The translations under genes and the position numbers were made by a program. Positions 23,290 to 32,164 of a stretch of 64,000 nt of DNA are shown here, one piece after another. Source of the DNA: Mycobacterium paraterrae (GTDB taxonomy: Bacteria; Actinomycetota; Actinomycetes; Mycobacteriales; Mycobacteriaceae); assembly GCF_022430545.2 (NCBI RefSeq), contig NZ_CP092488.2:1054001-1118000 (forward strand), given 5' to 3'. Each line of letters begins with the position of its first letter. Positions within the stretch are counted from its first letter, which is position 1. Below the pieces are notes generated by a model, which did not search any database, had not been told where the DNA came from, and saw only the letters and a list, made by a program, of their open reading frames with translations.

Positions 23290-24344
23290 TCCGGTCGCGG
23301 GTCACCGAGCCGCGAGCGAATCGCCCCCCAAGGGTCGGCGTAGCGCCCAGGCGCGCCGCGGTACGCGGCTTGGCGGGCGAGGAGAATCCGGACAAGCGGT
23401 GCGACCAACGCCATGGGATAACGTCGCCATCCGACGGTCGCGCGCATCTCGTCCAGCATCTGCGGCCACGAGTGATGCTGGAACGCCAACGCCTCTTGAG
23501 CCCGTGTCGTATCCAACCAGTCTGTGACGAACCAGTTTTCGTCGTTCTCGGGATCACCGGGTCGACCCGCCGGCAGCACATTCGACAGTCCCCGCCCCGC
23601 CGCCAGGGCCGGCCCGATGTCCTTCTGCACATGCAGGTGCGAGTCGTCGCCGGCGATCAGCAGCGTCTCGCCGACAACGTCCGCGGTGGTCGCCGCGGCG
23701 AATGCGGCCGCCACATCCCGAACGTCGACGGTATGGATCCGCCCGTCACTCGGCAGTGTGTTCTCGAAGAACAGCGCGTCGCGGCTGAACGGAATTGCGC
23801 CCGGCACGACACTGATGACTCCGCCCAGGCGCAGAATCACCCATTCCAAAGCCGAAGAGCGCACCAGGTTTTCGGCTTCGATTTTATGTGCGCCGTACAG
23901 GTCGGTCGGCCGCAGCGGGGAGTCCGTGGTCAACCGCTCGGGGTGGTGATGCGGGTTGCGCGACCCGTAGACGGCGTTGCTGGAGGCCAGCACGAAGCGC
24001 GGACGCCGCTGCTGACACTGCGCGGCGCGTAACAACGCTGCGGTGGCGTCGACGTTTACTCGACGGCCGAGTTCGCGGGCGCGGTAGATCGCCGGGGGGA
24101 TTACGGCGGCCAGGTGCACGATCGCCATGGGGGAAACTTCGGCGACCAACCGGTCGACCTCACTCCCGTCGGTGAGGTCGGCCCACTGCGCCTCGGCGCC
24201 GGACGGTAACGAGGCGGCAGCCTTGCGCTGGTCCGGGGTGCCCAGATCGGCCGCGACCACGCAATGGCCGTCGGCGACGAGCTTGATCACCACCTGCGAG
24301 CCGACCAGGCCGAAGCCGCCCGTGACCAGCACCTTGTCGGTCAT
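23286..24344 (-). CDS. NAD-dependent epimerase/dehydratase-like extended SDR
   Basis: This 352-residue extended SDR has the Rossmann motif VTGGFGLVGSQVV at the N-terminus, VHLAAVIPP, the catalytic triad region VLASSNAVYGS with DLYGAHKIEAE (YxxxK), and a substrate-binding C-terminal half. The sugar or lipid substrate cannot be set. GAGGGG precedes ATG 24344. It is divergent from the PlsC-like gene across an intergenic region with a strong palindrome (24380-24412). Confidence 0.8.
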   Translation of the reverse strand: MTDKVLVTGGFGLVGSQVVIKLVADGHCVVAADLGTPDQRKAAASLPSGAEAQWADLTDGSEVDRLVAEVSPMAIVHLAAVIPPAIYRARELGRRVNVDATAALLRAAQCQQRRPRFVLASSNAVYGSRNPHHHPERLTTDSPLRPTDLYGAHKIEAENLVRSSALEWVILRLGGVISVVPGAIPFSRDALFFENTLPSDGRIHTVDVRDVAAAFAAATTADVVGETLLIAGDDSHLHVQKDIGPALAAGRGLSNVLPAGRPGDPENDENWFVTDWLDTTRAQEALAFQHHSWPQMLDEMRATVGWRRYPMALVAPLVRILLARQAAYRGAPGRYADPWGAIRSRLGDPRPD

Positions 24345-24379
24345 CGCCCCTCAGCTACGCAGCCCGGCACAATAAGTGG

Positions 24380-24412
24380 ATATGACATTCTCAAAAAGCG
24401 AGAGTATCATAT
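24380..24412. promoter_or_regulatory. 13-bp inverted repeat operator between divergent genes
   Basis: Arms ATATGACATTCTC (24380-24392) and GAGAGTATCATAT (24400-24412) around AAAAAGC match at 11 of 13 positions. The right arm contains TATCAT, a possible -10 for the acyltransferase gene. It is AT-rich against the G+C-rich surroundings, so it is probably the binding site of an unlinked repressor. Confidence 0.6.
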
Positions 24413-24449
24413 TCATAACCACGATCATCGACGATGTGAGGGCTCCAGG

Positions 24450-25262
24450 ATGGCGGGCAGCGGCAACGTGCCGAAGAATCGCGAGACGGCCAAATGGGAC
24501 CCCGAGTTCACCAAACAGGTGTCACACACGGTCGGCGCGGTGATCAAGCGCTATCACCGCGCCGAGGTCCGCAACATCGACAACATCCCGCCCACCGGCG
24601 GCGCACTGGTGGTGTCCAACCACTCCGGCGGCATGCTCACTCCCGACGTTTTCATCTTCTCGCCGGCCTACTACGACCACTTTGGGTATGACCGGCCCGT
24701 CTACACGCTCGGCCACTACGGCATCTTCATAGGTCCGCTCGACGGCGTGCTACGTCGCCTCGGCGTCATCGAAGCGAGCCGCGAGAATGCCGCAGTCGCA
24801 CTACATTCCGGCGCGGTCGTGCTGGTATTTCCCGGCGGGGACTACGACTCCTACCGCTCCACATTCGACGCCAACGTCATCGACTTCAACGGTCGCACCG
24901 GTTACGTAAGGACCGCGATCGAGGCCGGTGTGCCGCTCGTGCCGGCGGTTTCTATCGGCGCCCAGGAAACCCAGCTGTTCTTGACGCGCGGCAACTGGCT
25001 GGCCAAGAAGCTTGGAATCACCAAGGCGCGCATGGACATTCTGCCCGTCAGCGTCGGCTTTCCCTTCGGCCTGAGCATGATATTTCCGCCTAACCTGCCG
25101 CTGCCGTCGAAGGTGATCACCCAGGTCCTCGAACCGATCGACATCGCCGCGCGCTTCGGCAAAGATCCCGACGTCGGCGAGGTCGACGAGTACGTCCGCT
25201 CGGTCATGCAGGCAGCGCTCGACCGGTTGGCTAAGCAGCGGCGTTTCCCGGTCTTGGGCTGA
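24450..25262 (+). CDS. PlsC-like lysophospholipid acyltransferase
   Basis: This 270-residue protein resembles 1-acylglycerol-phosphate acyltransferases. The family His-containing block appears as VVSNHSGGMLTPDVF, followed by the FPEG-type motif VLVFPGGDYDSYR and the later VPLVPAVSIGAQE. The spacing in the His block is longer than the canonical HX4D, as in other mycobacterial relatives. Acyl-CoA and acceptor are unknown. ATG 24450 is chosen because earlier in-frame codons lie in the operator. A WS/DGAT gene follows 64 nt later, so the pair may act in neutral lipid synthesis. Confidence 0.8.
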   Translation: MAGSGNVPKNRETAKWDPEFTKQVSHTVGAVIKRYHRAEVRNIDNIPPTGGALVVSNHSGGMLTPDVFIFSPAYYDHFGYDRPVYTLGHYGIFIGPLDGVLRRLGVIEASRENAAVALHSGAVVLVFPGGDYDSYRSTFDANVIDFNGRTGYVRTAIEAGVPLVPAVSIGAQETQLFLTRGNWLAKKLGITKARMDILPVSVGFPFGLSMIFPPNLPLPSKVITQVLEPIDIAARFGKDPDVGEVDEYVRSVMQAALDRLAKQRRFPVLG

Positions 25263-25326
25263 ATCCGCCATTCGGCCGAATCGCCAACTGCGAAGTGCTT
25301 GCATGAACGCAGGGAGGAGCGGGCGT

Positions 25327-26754
25327 GTGAAAAGGCTCAACGGCATGGACGCCATGTTGCTCTACAGCGAGACGCCGAATCTGCACACGCACACGCTGAA
25401 GGTCGCGATCGTCGATCCCGCCGAGATTGGCGCCGACTTCGGCTACGAGGCCTTCCGGCACCATCTGCTGCGGCGCCTGCACCTCCTGGAACCGTTGCGC
25501 TACAAGCTGGTTGACATCCCGTGGCGGTTGCACCATCCGATGTGGCTGGAGAACTGCGACGTCGACCTCGACTACCACCTGCACCGGATCCAGGTGCCTG
25601 CGCCGGGCGGACGAAGGGAACTCGACGCCGTGATCGGCGAGGTGGCGTCCACGCCGCTGGACCGCACCCGCCCACTGTGGGAGTTCCACGTCGCCGAAGG
25701 CCTGGCCGGCGGACGGTTCGCCCTGATCGGCAAGATCCACCACGCACTGGCCGACGGGGTGGCATCGGTCAACCTGCTGGCCCGGGCAATGGACCTCAAG
25801 GACGGCCCGAGCGACGAGCGCGACAACGACGAAGCCGGCGTCACCCCGACCACCACCGGCCTGTTGCTGGCGGCCGGCCGTGATCACGTCCGCCAGATCA
25901 GCAAGCTTCCCGGACTGCTCGGCGATGCGGCCAAGGGTTTCGCCCGGGTGCGCCGGCGCAGCCGGGAACGTGGTGAACACCCGGACCTGGCCGACGCATT
26001 CGACGCACCGCCCACATTCCTCAACCATGTGGTGTCACCGCAGCGCCGATTCGCCACTGTCGCATTGCGACTCGACGATGCCAAAGCGACCGCGAAGGCG
26101 CTGGGCATCACGTTCAACGACCTGGTCCTCGCGACGGCGGCCGGTGGACTGCGGCAGCTGCTGCTGCGTTACGACGGCAAGGCCGACCGCCCGATCATCG
26201 CGTCAGTGCCGACGGCCACCGACAAGTCGGATCGAGTCACCGGCAATGAAATCAGCGGACTGTCGATTTCTCTGCCCGTGCATGTCGCCGACCCAGTCGA
26301 ACGAGCCCAATTGGTCGCGCTGGCCACCAAGATTGCCAAGGAAGACCACGAGATTCTCGGACCGCGGCTCTACGGCCAGCTGATGGGTTACCTGCCGACG
26401 GCGATCGCACCGGCGGCGTTCCGATGGCTCGGTCGACGCGATGCCCCGAACAAGGTGATGAACGTCGCGGTGTCCAGCGTGCCCGGTCCACGCGAGCGTG
26501 GGCATTTTGCCGGCGCGCCGGTCAGCGAGATCTATTCGACGGGCGTGCTGTCGCCCGGCGCCCCGGTCAACATCACCGTGTGGAGCTATGTCGACCAGCT
26601 CGGCGTTGCGGTGCTCACCGACGATGAGACGTTCGACGACCCGCACGAGGCCACCCAGGCGCTCAGCGAAGCCTTTAGCGAATTACGCTGCGCCGCAGGC
26701 CTTTCAGTTGACCACAGTACGGTCGGCGTGATGGCCGACCACGCGCTGCGCTAG
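25327..26754 (+). CDS. Wax ester synthase/diacylglycerol acyltransferase (WS/DGAT)
   Basis: This 475-residue acyltransferase is of the Tgs family, making triacylglycerol or wax esters from acyl-CoA at the inner membrane. The catalytic motif HHxxxDG is present as LIGKIHHALADGVASVN (about 137-153), with later family blocks FNDLVLATAAGGLRQ, NKVMNVAVSSVPGPRER and PGAPVNITVWSYVDQLG. GTG 25327 is chosen because GGGAGGAG lies just upstream; an ATG at 25303 has no RBS. Its stop is the TAG of a CTAG shared with purQ on the other strand. Confidence 0.92.
   Translation: MKRLNGMDAMLLYSETPNLHTHTLKVAIVDPAEIGADFGYEAFRHHLLRRLHLLEPLRYKLVDIPWRLHHPMWLENCDVDLDYHLHRIQVPAPGGRRELDAVIGEVASTPLDRTRPLWEFHVAEGLAGGRFALIGKIHHALADGVASVNLLARAMDLKDGPSDERDNDEAGVTPTTTGLLLAAGRDHVRQISKLPGLLGDAAKGFARVRRRSRERGEHPDLADAFDAPPTFLNHVVSPQRRFATVALRLDDAKATAKALGITFNDLVLATAAGGLRQLLLRYDGKADRPIIASVPTATDKSDRVTGNEISGLSISLPVHVADPVERAQLVALATKIAKEDHEILGPRLYGQLMGYLPTAIAPAAFRWLGRRDAPNKVMNVAVSSVPGPRERGHFAGAPVSEIYSTGVLSPGAPVNITVWSYVDQLGVAVLTDDETFDDPHEATQALSEAFSELRCAAGLSVDHSTVGVMADHALR
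26751..26754. other. CTAG serving as stop codon on both strands
   Basis: TAG 26752-26754 ends the WS/DGAT gene (+); the reverse complement of 26751-26753 ends purQ (-). Confidence 0.9.
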
Positions 26755-27425
26755 GCGGCCAGGACGGCGTCGAGCGCCGAATAGAACAACCCGAGCCCGT
26801 CGTCGGAGGGCCCGGTCAAGGGCTCGGTGGCGTGTTCGGGATGCGGCATCAACCCGACCACCCGGCCGTTCGCCGAACTGATTCCGGCGATGTCACGCAG
26901 CGAACCGTTGACGTTGTCGTGGTACCGGAACACCACGCGACCTTCGCCTTCCAATTCATCGAGCACCGCATCGGAGGCCACATAGCGACCTTCACCCGAC
27001 TTCAGCGGAATCAGCAGGTCGGCACCCGGCTCGTACCGCGTGGTCCACGCCGTCGACGTCGACTCCACCCGCAACCACACGTCGCGGCAAATGAAGTGCA
27101 GTCCCTGATTGCGGGCGAGCGCACCGGGTAGCAACCCCGCCTCGCAGAGTACTTGAAACCCGTTGCAGATTCCCAGAACCGGCAGTCCGCGCCCGGCGGC
27201 GGCGATGACCTCGCCCATCACCGGGGCAAACTTCGCGATGGCACCGCAGCGCAGGTAGTCACCGTAGGAGAAGCCACCGGGCACCACCACCGCGTCGACA
27301 CCTTTGAGATCGGCATCGGCGTGCCAGAGGTTGACCGCCTCGGCACCAGCCAAGCGCGCCGCGCGTGCGGCGTCCACGTCGTCCAGTGTCCCCGGAAAGG
27401 TGATGACGCCGATGCGCGGTGTCAT
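26751..27425 (-). CDS. purQ: Phosphoribosylformylglycinamidine synthase subunit I (glutaminase)
   Basis: This 224-residue class I glutamine amidotransferase supplies ammonia to PurL. The nucleophile elbow is PVLGICNGFQVLCEAGLL (Cys near residue 90). The N-terminal strand contains VVVPGGFSYGDYLRCG, and the His/Glu of the triad lie in GLMPHPEHATEPLTG. ATG 27425 overlaps the purS stop (ATGA), as in other actinobacteria. Confidence 0.96.
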   Translation of the reverse strand: MTPRIGVITFPGTLDDVDAARAARLAGAEAVNLWHADADLKGVDAVVVPGGFSYGDYLRCGAIAKFAPVMGEVIAAAGRGLPVLGICNGFQVLCEAGLLPGALARNQGLHFICRDVWLRVESTSTAWTTRYEPGADLLIPLKSGEGRYVASDAVLDELEGEGRVVFRYHDNVNGSLRDIAGISSANGRVVGLMPHPEHATEPLTGPSDDGLGLFYSALDAVLAA

Positions 27426-27661
27426 TGCGGCTCCCGGCTAACGGTCCAATCCTCGATAACGGTATTGGCCAACAGCGATTCGGCGATCTCGGCGAGTGCG
27501 GAGTCGTCGACGCTGTCGTCGACTTCGAGCTCGAACCGCTTGCCCTGCCGAACGTCGGAGATACCACTGTGCCCGAGTCGCCCCAAGGCTCCGACGATCG
27601 CCTGGCCCTGGGGATCGAGAATCTCACCCTTGGGCATCACGTGCACAACCACTCGGGCCAC
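27422..27661 (-). CDS. purS: Phosphoribosylformylglycinamidine synthase subunit PurS
   Basis: This 79-residue small subunit bridges PurL and PurQ. It has the typical alternating fold from VVVHVMPKGEILDPQGQAIV to TVIEDWTVSREP. GTG 27661 has a strong AGGAGGAG RBS. It is translationally coupled to purQ through ATGA (27422-27425). PurL is encoded 12 kb away, so the three subunits of one enzyme come from two separate loci. Confidence 0.94.
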   Translation of the reverse strand: MARVVVHVMPKGEILDPQGQAIVGALGRLGHSGISDVRQGKRFELEVDDSVDDSALAEIAESLLANTVIEDWTVSREPQ

Positions 27662-27727
27662 GCGCGCTCCTCCTACTGTTTTGGCTGCTCGGCGCCAACT
27701 CTACCGGTCACCTGCCCGGTCGTCGTG

Positions 27728-28414
27728 CTAGCACGAGCCAACGTAGGCCGTGCAAATCGACGACGACATCGCATCGAGCACCTGAGCGTCGGAGATGATC
27801 GGCCAGGGCAGCTGGGGCGGGTCGGACGCCCACAGCGTCAACTCGCTGATCGAGCTGTTCTCCGGATGCGCGACGAGGTAGGTGTGCAGGATCGTCGGCC
27901 CGCTGACCACGGCGGACAATCGGTTCGGCTCGTCGACGGTGATCGACGGCGACTCGGCGGCTGCGCCCAGTTGGCATCCGCGCAGCGCGGCGGCGGCGAT
28001 GTCGAACACCGACATCGCGCTTTGCCCACCGCGACCCGTCTCGCCGCGCCAGTGCACCACCTCGGCCCGCAGCTGCCACTGCCCTCGCGGTTTGTCGACG
28101 CCGACCCGAGCAGAGACCGCGGAGTCCCGGGTGTCGTGCGGGAAGGCCGGCGTCGCGCACACCTCTTCGAATCGGAAGCGGGGCGTCGGGCCGCCGGTCG
28201 TCGGCACGGCTGACCCTGCCAAGGGCGGCCAGTGGTACGTCGCGCTCAACGGGATCTCCGATGACGGTGTCCACGCCGCGTCGGGAATCTGGTCGCAGAT
28301 TGGCGGGCAGGTCTGCGAATCGGCCTTGCCCACCGCCGGCCACATGTCATTGAACAGCAGGCAGCCTGCGATCAGCGTCCACACCAGCACTAGGCGCATC
28401 CCCTTGCACCTCAT
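27728..28414 (-). CDS. Secreted Cys-containing protein of unknown function (Rv0787-like position)
   Basis: This 228-residue exported protein has a hydrophobic signal segment (LVLVWTLIAGCLLF) and a likely cleavage after VGKADS. The mature part begins with a CPPIC pair and ends ICTAYVGSC, so several disulfides are likely. A beta-rich central region carries RFRFEEVCATPAF. I do not recognise a domain; by synteny it sits where Rv0787 is found next to purS. ATG 28414 has TACGAT nine bases upstream and may be leaderless; ATG 28399 is the other candidate. It is divergent from the MBL gene. Confidence 0.65.
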   Translation of the reverse strand: MRCKGMRLVLVWTLIAGCLLFNDMWPAVGKADSQTCPPICDQIPDAAWTPSSEIPLSATYHWPPLAGSAVPTTGGPTPRFRFEEVCATPAFPHDTRDSAVSARVGVDKPRGQWQLRAEVVHWRGETGRGGQSAMSVFDIAAAALRGCQLGAAAESPSITVDEPNRLSAVVSGPTILHTYLVAHPENSSISELTLWASDPPQLPWPIISDAQVLDAMSSSICTAYVGSC

Positions 28415-28432
28415 GAGCGCACAATCGTAGCC

Positions 28433-29071
28433 ATGCAACTCACGCATTTCGGCCATTCTTGTGTTCTTGCCGATTTCGGCCACACGACGGTTTTGTTTGA
28501 TCCGGGCACCTTCTCGCACGGGTTCGAGGGCATCACCGGGTTGTCAGCGATCGTGATCACCCACCAGCACCCCGACCACGTCGACCAGGAACGACTGCCC
28601 GCGCTGCTGGACGGCAATCCTGGTGCCGCGCTGTACGCCGACCCGCAAACCACCGAGCAGCTGTCGGCGCCGTTTCAGGCGGTGCACGTCGGCGACGAGC
28701 TGTCCGTCGGTCGGCTGACCATCCGCGCGCTCGGCGGCAAGCACGCGGTCATCCACCCGGAAATCCCTGTGATCGACAACATTTCGTATGTCATCGATGA
28801 CGGCGGCCAACGCGGACGCTTCATGCACCCCGGCGACGCGCTATTCGTCCCGGACGAACCCATCGACGTGCTGGCCACTCCGGCGGCGGCACCCTGGATG
28901 AAGGTCTCCGAGGCAGTCGATTATCTGCGAGCCGTGGCTCCGGCCCGCGCGATCCCGATCCATCAGGCCATCATCGCCCCAGAGGCACGCGGCATCTACT
29001 ACGGCCGTCTCACCGAGATGACCGACGCCGACTTCCAGGTGCTGCCAGAAGAAACCGGAATCGCGTTTTAA
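28433..29071 (+). CDS. Metallo-beta-lactamase-fold hydrolase (UlaG-like, Rv0786c-like)
   Basis: This 212-residue MBL protein is of the UlaG-like branch. The N-terminal stretch LTHFGHSCVLADFGHTTVLF leads to the metal motif VITHQHPDHVD; FMHPGDALFVP supplies further ligands, and IPIHQAIIAPEARGIYY the last His. These are typically phosphodiesterases or lactonases; the substrate is unknown. Its start lies only 18 bases from the divergent start at 28414, so the two promoters overlap. Confidence 0.83.
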   Translation: MQLTHFGHSCVLADFGHTTVLFDPGTFSHGFEGITGLSAIVITHQHPDHVDQERLPALLDGNPGAALYADPQTTEQLSAPFQAVHVGDELSVGRLTIRALGGKHAVIHPEIPVIDNISYVIDDGGQRGRFMHPGDALFVPDEPIDVLATPAAAPWMKVSEAVDYLRAVAPARAIPIHQAIIAPEARGIYYGRLTEMTDADFQVLPEETGIAF

Positions 29072-29133
29072 GCGTGGACCCGAAACTGCAGCTGGACGCA
29101 GGCTTGCCCGCCAAACTGCGGCCAGCCGCAGTG

Positions 29134-30786
29134 TCAGCCGATGTCGGCGACCGCGCCACGCCCCGCGGCGCGACCGGAGAAGATGCAGCCGCCTAGGAAT
29201 GTGCCCTCCAACGCGCGGTAGCCGTGCACCCCGCCACCACCGAAACCAGCTACCTCGCCGGCCGCGTACAGGCCGTCCAGCGGGGTGCCGTCCGCGCCCA
29301 GCGCCCGGGAATCCAGGTCGGTCTCCAAGCCGCCCAAAGTCTTTCGCGTCAGAATGTGCAACTTCACCGCGATCAACGGTCCGTCCTTGGGATCCAGCAG
29401 CGGATGAGGAGCCACCACCCGGCCGAGCTTGTCACCGAGAAATGCGCGGGCGCCGCGAATTGCGGTGATCTGGCTGTCCTTGCTGAACTTGTTCGCGACT
29501 TCGCGGTCGCGGGCGGTCACCTCGTCGGCGACCGTGGCATAGTCCAGCGGGGCCACGTCGGGCACCGCGTTCATCGCGGCGACCAAGTCGCGCAACGACT
29601 GTGCGGTGACGAAGTCGATGCCCTTGTCGACAAAGGCCTGCACCGGCCCGGGTGCGCTGGATCCGGCCCGGGCGGCAAGCAGTTGACGCACGCTGCGACT
29701 GGTCAGGTCCGGGTTCTGCTCCTGCCCAGACAGGCCGAACTCCTTGCCAATGATCTTGCTGTTCAACACAAACCAGGTGTAGTCGTAACCCGACTTGGCG
29801 ATGTACTCCAATGTCCCGAGGGTGTCGAAGCCCGGAAACAGTGGCACCGGCAACCTCTTGCCGGTGGCGTCGAGCCACAGCGAAGACGGACCCGGAATAA
29901 TGCGGATGCCGTGCATCGGCCAGATTGGGTCGTAGTTGGTGATGCCTTCGGTGTAATGCCACATCCGGTCGCGGTTGATCACCCGCGCACCGATCTTCTC
30001 GGTAATCGCGATCATCCTGCCGTCGACGTGTGCGGGCACGCCGGCAAGCATCTTTTCGGGCACCCGCCCCATCCGGGTGGGCCAGTTGGCCCGCACCATG
30101 TCGTGGTTGCCGCCAATGCCGCCGCTGGTAACGATCACCGCCTGCGCCCGAAATTCGAACTCGCCGATGACGTTTCGGGATGACGGGACGCCGCGCGGCT
30201 CCGATGACGGCTCCAGCACGCTACCGCGAACCCCGGTCACGGCGTTGGCCTCGACGATCAGCTCGTCGACCTGATGCCGGTAGGCGAACCGCACCCTCGG
30301 GTGGTCGACCAATCGACGTGTGAAGATCTCGACGATGCCCGGTCCGGTGCCCCACGTGATGTGAAAGCGCGGCACCGAATTGCCATGTCCCTGAGCGCCG
30401 TAACCTCCGCGCTCGGCCCAGCCCACCAACGGGAAGATCTTCAAACCGCGGTCGCGCAGCCAGCTTCGCTTCTCACCTGCGGCGAAATCGACATAGGCAT
30501 GGGCCCATTGTTTGGGCCAGTAGTCCTCCTGACGGTCGAACGCAGCGGTGCCGAGCCAGTCCTGCAGCGCCAGTTCATGGCTGTCGTGCACACCGAGGCG
30601 GCGCTGTTCGGGGCTGTCGACGAAGAACAACCCGCCGAACGACCAGTACGCCTGTCCGCCGAGGTTGGCGCTGTTCTCCTGGTCGACGATCAATACCCGT
30701 TTGCCGCGCTCGGCCACCTCGCAGGCGGCCACCAGCCCGGCCAGGCCCGCCCCGACGATGATGACATCAGCTTGGGTATCGCTCAT
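29134..30786 (-). CDS. FAD-binding dehydrogenase (FrdA/ketosteroid-dehydrogenase-like, Rv0785)
   Basis: This 550-residue flavoprotein has an N-terminal Rossmann motif IIVGAGLAGLVAACEVAERG, the FAD segment NLGGQAYWSFGGL, VIVTSGGIGGNHDMVRANW, and C-terminal GLYAAGEVAGFGGGGVHGYRA with FLGGCIFSGRAAG. This is the fumarate reductase/KstD-like class with a separate capping domain; the substrate is unassigned. ATG 30786 lies 8 nt after TACTGT, so the mRNA is probably leaderless. The DUF2334 gene upstream is in the same direction. Confidence 0.85.
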   Translation of the reverse strand: MSDTQADVIIVGAGLAGLVAACEVAERGKRVLIVDQENSANLGGQAYWSFGGLFFVDSPEQRRLGVHDSHELALQDWLGTAAFDRQEDYWPKQWAHAYVDFAAGEKRSWLRDRGLKIFPLVGWAERGGYGAQGHGNSVPRFHITWGTGPGIVEIFTRRLVDHPRVRFAYRHQVDELIVEANAVTGVRGSVLEPSSEPRGVPSSRNVIGEFEFRAQAVIVTSGGIGGNHDMVRANWPTRMGRVPEKMLAGVPAHVDGRMIAITEKIGARVINRDRMWHYTEGITNYDPIWPMHGIRIIPGPSSLWLDATGKRLPVPLFPGFDTLGTLEYIAKSGYDYTWFVLNSKIIGKEFGLSGQEQNPDLTSRSVRQLLAARAGSSAPGPVQAFVDKGIDFVTAQSLRDLVAAMNAVPDVAPLDYATVADEVTARDREVANKFSKDSQITAIRGARAFLGDKLGRVVAPHPLLDPKDGPLIAVKLHILTRKTLGGLETDLDSRALGADGTPLDGLYAAGEVAGFGGGGVHGYRALEGTFLGGCIFSGRAAGRGAVADIG

Positions 30787-30794
30787 GGCGCTAC

Positions 30795-30800
30795 ACAGTA
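30795..30800 (-). promoter_or_regulatory. -10 box (TACTGT) of the FAD dehydrogenase gene
   Basis: It lies 8 nt before ATG 30786, indicating a leaderless transcript. It lies between the stop of the upstream gene and this start. Confidence 0.5.
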
Positions 30801-30813
30801 GCGACCGACGAGG

Positions 30814-31518
30814 TCAGGCCGCGTCGAGAATCGCCTGATCCGCCCGCCACTGATACGTGGTCGGCTCGCATCCCTGCAGCCGGGCGATGTCTACCGAGTC
30901 CAGCATGGCCTGCAGCGGACCGGGCTTGCGCAGGTGGCTGGCCGCAACCGCGACCCGCACGACGCCGTCGCGACGCGCAACGCGCTCCGCCGAGAGCACC
31001 AGCATCCGGCACCACCACGGTTCGGACAGAAAACCTTCACCGATGCCCAGCACCCGCGCCCGCACCGACGTCTGCCGGACCAGGTCGGTGATGTCGTGCA
31101 GATCGGCGAGCAACCGGAACCCATTGCGCGGCAACGATGCAACTGTCCCTGGTGATGCCGTCCACCGCGGCGCCGCGAACAGCCGGGTGCGCAAACCGAG
31201 GTGCTCGAGCACCCGGTCGGCCGCCATCAGCCGCAGATTGGCCTCGTGCGCGGGCAACGCGGCGAACTCCCCGCGGCGCTTCTTGGTGGCGGCGTCGTCG
31301 TATCCGTTGAGCAGGATCGCGTCGCCGCCGGCGCGGCGGGCAGTCAGCCAATCGACGGTCACCGGATCCTGGTCCAGCCGGTAGCCGCCCTTCAGTCGCG
31401 GGGCGACCAGCAGCGACACCGGCACCGACCGAGCATCCATCTTCTGACAGAACTGCGCGACGTCGTCGAGCGTGCGCTCGCGAATCCCGGAGACCGAGAC
31501 GATCAACTTCCCAGACAC
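30814..31518 (-). CDS. DUF2334 polysaccharide-deacetylase-like protein (Rv0784-like)
   Basis: This 234-residue protein is of the DUF2334 group, related to NodB-type deacetylases. It shows LIVSVSGIRERTLDDVAQFC at the N-terminus, SLLVAPRLKGGY, a DAILLNGYDDA block and RLFAAPRWTASPG, then VRVAVAASHLRKPG. Some deacetylase metal residues may be altered (the DD of NGYDDA is retained), so activity is uncertain. GTG 31518 is the start; a weak CAAAAT box six bases upstream hints at a leaderless mRNA. Confidence 0.7.
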   Translation of the reverse strand: MSGKLIVSVSGIRERTLDDVAQFCQKMDARSVPVSLLVAPRLKGGYRLDQDPVTVDWLTARRAGGDAILLNGYDDAATKKRRGEFAALPAHEANLRLMAADRVLEHLGLRTRLFAAPRWTASPGTVASLPRNGFRLLADLHDITDLVRQTSVRARVLGIGEGFLSEPWWCRMLVLSAERVARRDGVVRVAVAASHLRKPGPLQAMLDSVDIARLQGCEPTTYQWRADQAILDAA

Positions 31519-31597
31519 GCCACAATTTTGACGATCTCAGGTGTCCAGACAGTGACGTACACGCGGACAGCAGACGTCAGGTCCGCGCTGCGACCAG

Positions 31598-32086
31598 CTA
31601 ATTCGGCAAAACGGCCTCGACGGCCGCGATCACTTCCGGTGCGTCAGGCACCGTCTGCGGGCGGAATCGGTTGACCACCTCTCCGCCCGGCGCGATCAAG
31701 AACTTCTCGAAGTTCCACTGCACATCGCCGGCCTGGCCGGCGGCGTCGGGCGTCTTGGTCAGTTCGGCATACAGCGGGTGTCGCTCCGGCCCGTTGACGT
31801 CGGTTTTCGCTAACAGCGGAAACGTCACGCCGTACGTGGTGGAGCAGAAGGTCTGGATCTCCTCGGCGGTGCCCGGTTCCTGACCCATGAACTGGTTGCA
31901 CGGCACGCCGAGCACCGTCAGCCCGCGCTCACCGTAGTCGCGTGCCAGCTGCTCTAGCGCAGCATATTGCGGTGTCAAACCGCACTTGGACGCCACGTTG
32001 ACCACCAGCACTGCGCGGTCGTTGTAGTCGGCCAGCGATAGGGATCCGCCGTCGAGGCCGGTCAAAGCGATCTCGCTCACAGTCAT
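31598..32086 (-). CDS. Glutathione-peroxidase-family thiol peroxidase (Cys type)
   Basis: This 162-residue GPx-fold peroxidase has the catalytic tetrad motifs NVASKCGLTPQY (Cys in the selenocysteine position), GVPCNQFMGQEPG (Gln, resolving Cys) and VQWNFEKFLI (Trp, Asn). Mycobacteria lack glutathione, so it probably uses thioredoxin or mycothiol-linked reductants. ATG 32086 lies 8 nt after TAGTCT, indicating a leaderless mRNA; an earlier in-frame start would pass through that box. It is divergent from the MFS gene. Confidence 0.88.
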   Translation of the reverse strand: MTVSEIALTGLDGGSLSLADYNDRAVLVVNVASKCGLTPQYAALEQLARDYGERGLTVLGVPCNQFMGQEPGTAEEIQTFCSTTYGVTFPLLAKTDVNGPERHPLYAELTKTPDAAGQAGDVQWNFEKFLIAPGGEVVNRFRPQTVPDAPEVIAAVEAVLPN

Positions 32087-32094
32087 GGAACGAG

Positions 32095-32100
32095 AGACTA
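32095..32100 (-). promoter_or_regulatory. -10 box (TAGTCT) of the GPx gene
   Basis: It lies 8 nt before ATG 32086, indicating a leaderless transcript. Confidence 0.5.
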
Positions 32101-32151
32101 CTTGCACCGTGGCCGGCACAACTTAGATTGATCGGCTAGCTAGTTTGTCGT

Positions 32152-32157
32152 TACGCT
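32152..32157 (+). promoter_or_regulatory. -10 box (TACGCT) of the MFS gene
   Basis: It lies 7 nt before ATG 32165, indicating a leaderless transcript. CTAGCTAG (32135-32143 region), just upstream, is a small palindrome that might be an operator. Confidence 0.5.
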
Positions 32158-32164
32158 GGCTCAT

